14,011 nucleotides of DNA from Caulobacteraceae bacterium. GTDB taxonomy: Bacteria > Pseudomonadota > Alphaproteobacteria > Caulobacterales > Caulobacteraceae. This document shows, in pieces, positions 12,384 through 14,011 of the stretch. The DNA lies in the NCBI GenBank assembly GCA_947456005.1, contig CANGRP010000033.1, positions 1 to 14,011 of the forward strand, given 5' to 3'. Both the position numbers and the translations under genes were made by a program. The notes under the pieces are model-generated. The model was not told the origin of the DNA, ran no database searches, and saw only the letters and a list, made by a program, of their open reading frames with translations. Numbering within the stretch: position 1 is the stretch's first letter; each line of letters begins with the position of its first letter.

Positions 12384-13883
12384 ATGAACGACATCCACAC
12401 CCTCGTCTCCCCGCCCCGCGCCCACGGTCAGCCCGGCCGCTCCGGCACGGTTCCCATCACCGTGGCCTACGGCGATGGCATCGGACCCGAGATCATGCAG
12501 GCCAGCCTCAGGGTCCTGCTGGCGGGCGGCGCGGATATCGCACCGGAGACCATCACCATCGGCGAGCAGCTCTACCTGGCCGGGAACACCGCGGGGATCG
12601 ACCCCGAGGCCTGGGAGAGCCTCCGCAGGACCCGCGTCTTCTACAAGGCTCCGATCACCACGCCCCAGGGCGGCGGGTACAAGAGCCTCAACGTGACCGT
12701 CCGGAAATCCCTGGGCCTTTACGCCAACATCCGGCCCTGCCGCGCCTACGCGCCCTTCGTGGCCACGCGTCACCCCGGCATGGACCTGGTGATCGTCCGG
12801 GAGAACGAAGAGGACCTCTACGCCGGGATCGAGCACCGGCAGACCGACGACGTCTACCAGTGCCTGAAGCTCATCTCCCGGCCCGGCTGCGAGAAGATCA
12901 ACCGCTACGCCTTCGCCTATGCCCAGGCCTACGGCCGGAAGAAGGTCACCTGCTTCACGAAGGACAACATCATGAAGCTGACGGACGGCCTGTTCCACAA
13001 GGTCTTCCGGGAGGTCGCCGAGGGATATCCGGACATCGAGAACGAGCACTGGATCATCGACATCGGCGCCGCCAAGCTGGCGGATACGCCGGAGGCCTTC
13101 GATGTCCTGGTGATGCCAAACCTTTACGGCGACGTACTCAGCGACGTGGCGGCCCAGATCGCCGGCTCCGTCGGCCTGGCGCCCTCCGCCAACATCGGCG
13201 AGCACTGCGCCATGTTCGAGGCCATCCATGGCTCGGCGCCCCGCCGGGCGGGCCTGAACTCGGCCAATCCTTCAGGGCTTCTGCTGGCCGGGGTCATGAT
13301 GCTGGTGCACATCGGCCAGCCCGAGGCCGCGGCCCGGGTGCATAACGCCTGGCTGCGGACGATCGAGGATGGGATCCACACGGACGATATCTTCAAGCCC
13401 GGCGTCTCCCGGGAGAAGGTCAGCACCTCGGCCTTCGCCGACGCCGTCATCGCCCGACTGGGCCTGAAGCCGGTGAGCCTCCAGCCCGTCGCCTACACCG
13501 ACTCCGGCGAGGCCTTCCCGGTCCCGACCGCCTCGCCCCGGAAGCCTGCGGTCAAGGAACTGGTGGGGATCGACGTCTTCGTGCATTCGACCCAGCCCGT
13601 GGAGGACATCGCCCGCCGGATTCAGGCGGCGATCACCGGCGGCTGCGAACTGGCGATGATCACCAACCGCGGCGTCAAGGTCTGGCCCCAGGGCCTGCCC
13701 GAGACCTTCTGCACGGACCACTGGCGTTGCCGGTTCCTGGCCCTGCCCGGCGCGCCGTTCACCCCCGTCATGGTGGCGGAGCTGCTCCGCCGGCTCGCTG
13801 AGGCCGGCGTGGACTTCGTGAAGACGGAGCATCTCTTCACCTTCGACGGCGAGCCTGGCTTCTCTCTGGGCCAGGGCCAGTAG
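12384..13883 (+). CDS. icd: Isocitrate dehydrogenase (alphaproteobacterial/Thermus type)
   Basis: This 499-residue TCA-cycle enzyme converts isocitrate to 2-oxoglutarate. It belongs to the IDH/IPMDH superfamily and has the long form with a C-terminal extra domain (about 395-490) known from Thermus and alphaproteobacteria. Markers are ITVAYGDGIGPEI (25-37), the substrate segment SLNVTVRKSLGLYANIRP (101-118), VRENEEDLYAGIEHR (138-152) and metal-binding NLYGDVLSDVAAQIAGSVG (246-264). The cofactor loop is EAIHGSAPRRAG (279-290). The two arginines where NAD enzymes usually carry D-I suggest NADP use (inference). ATG at 12384 has AGGAG at good spacing. The in-frame ATG at 12330 has no SD, lies against the AT-rich promoter region and adds non-conserved residues. 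Confidence 0.92.
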   Translation: MNDIHTLVSPPRAHGQPGRSGTVPITVAYGDGIGPEIMQASLRVLLAGGADIAPETITIGEQLYLAGNTAGIDPEAWESLRRTRVFYKAPITTPQGGGYKSLNVTVRKSLGLYANIRPCRAYAPFVATRHPGMDLVIVRENEEDLYAGIEHRQTDDVYQCLKLISRPGCEKINRYAFAYAQAYGRKKVTCFTKDNIMKLTDGLFHKVFREVAEGYPDIENEHWIIDIGAAKLADTPEAFDVLVMPNLYGDVLSDVAAQIAGSVGLAPSANIGEHCAMFEAIHGSAPRRAGLNSANPSGLLLAGVMMLVHIGQPEAAARVHNAWLRTIEDGIHTDDIFKPGVSREKVSTSAFADAVIARLGLKPVSLQPVAYTDSGEAFPVPTASPRKPAVKELVGIDVFVHSTQPVEDIARRIQAAITGGCELAMITNRGVKVWPQGLPETFCTDHWRCRFLALPGAPFTPVMVAELLRRLAEAGVDFVKTEHLFTFDGEPGFSLGQGQ

Positions 13884-13901
13884 CCGGACCGCGCCCCGGG
13901 T

Positions 13902-14011
13902 TCAACCTCGCCGTGGGTCGCCCAGGTCCTCGGGCCGGTCGACGTCGAAGAGGACCCCGGGGCCCGGGCTCTCCACCCTCGCCAGCTGGTCGCCCAGGAT
14001 GACGAGGACCT
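13902..14011 (-). CDS. C-terminal end of a MobA-like nucleotidyltransferase (partial)
   Basis: The last 35 codons of a minus-strand gene run off the right edge; its stop is TGA (complement of 13902-13904). The visible end includes VLVILGDQLARVE and PGVLFDVDRPEDLGD. The pattern LFDVDxPEDL close to the C-terminus is typical of MobA-like NTP transferases (molybdenum cofactor guanylyl/cytidylyltransferases and relatives). It converges on icd with 18 bp between stops and no visible terminator. Too little is present to choose among family members. Confidence 0.55.
   Translation of the reverse strand, partial: VLVILGDQLARVESPGPGVLFDVDRPEDLGDPRRG

Overview
The window is GC-rich, densely coded DNA with short intergenic gaps, mostly GTG/ATG/TTG starts and good Shine-Dalgarno (SD) sequences. 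It looks like a chromosomal segment of an alphaproteobacterium, most likely a member of the Caulobacteraceae (Caulobacter/Phenylobacterium/Brevundimonas type). The strongest pointer is a clear ChpT homologue (5196-5876), the histidine phosphotransferase of the CckA-ChpT-CtrA cell-cycle relay. It is followed by a single-domain response regulator and a CheR-like protein. The alphaproteobacterial-type isocitrate dehydrogenase and a DUF6671 protein fit the same group. I see no insertion sequence, phage gene, CRISPR array, tRNA or rRNA, so this is ordinary core/accessory chromosome.

Layout, left to right. (1) 52-1335, plus strand: a small secreted class I cytochrome c, then a siroheme-synthase (CysG-like) protein with a truncated methyltransferase tail. 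(2) 1329-5107, minus strand, read right to left: CysQ-type phosphatase, glutaryl-CoA dehydrogenase (gcdH), then a metabolite:proton symporter of the MFS with a large periplasmic insertion. (3) 5196-7151, plus strand: chpT, single-domain receiver, CheR-like protein; the last two overlap by ATGA. (4) 7160-7878, minus: a DUF883 (YqjD/ElaB-like) protein translationally coupled to a small holin-like membrane protein. (5) 8021-9316, minus: a cupin and an alpha/beta hydrolase, 3 nt apart. (6) 9425-11191, plus: a serralysin-type M10 metalloprotease with RTX repeats. (7) 11188-12206, minus: a previously easy-to-miss 49-residue ORF coupled to a DUF6671 zinc-motif protein. (8) 12384-13883, plus: isocitrate dehydrogenase. 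(9) 13902-14011, minus: the C-terminal end of a MobA-like nucleotidyltransferase, cut by the window edge.

How they fit together. CysG and CysQ both serve assimilatory sulfur metabolism, although they are on opposite strands. GcdH and Icd feed central carbon metabolism, and the symporter beside gcdH may import a dicarboxylate or related acid. The chpT-receiver-cheR cluster is the regulatory centrepiece. Nothing in the window is an obvious new multi-gene defence or mobile system. The items most worth a second look are the 49-aa ORF/DUF6671 pair, the CheR-like protein with altered core motifs beside chpT, the half-deleted methyltransferase domain in CysG, the three-cysteine cluster in the pro-region of an otherwise cysteine-free RTX protease, and a palindrome carrying a GANTC site over the cytochrome c ribosome binding site.
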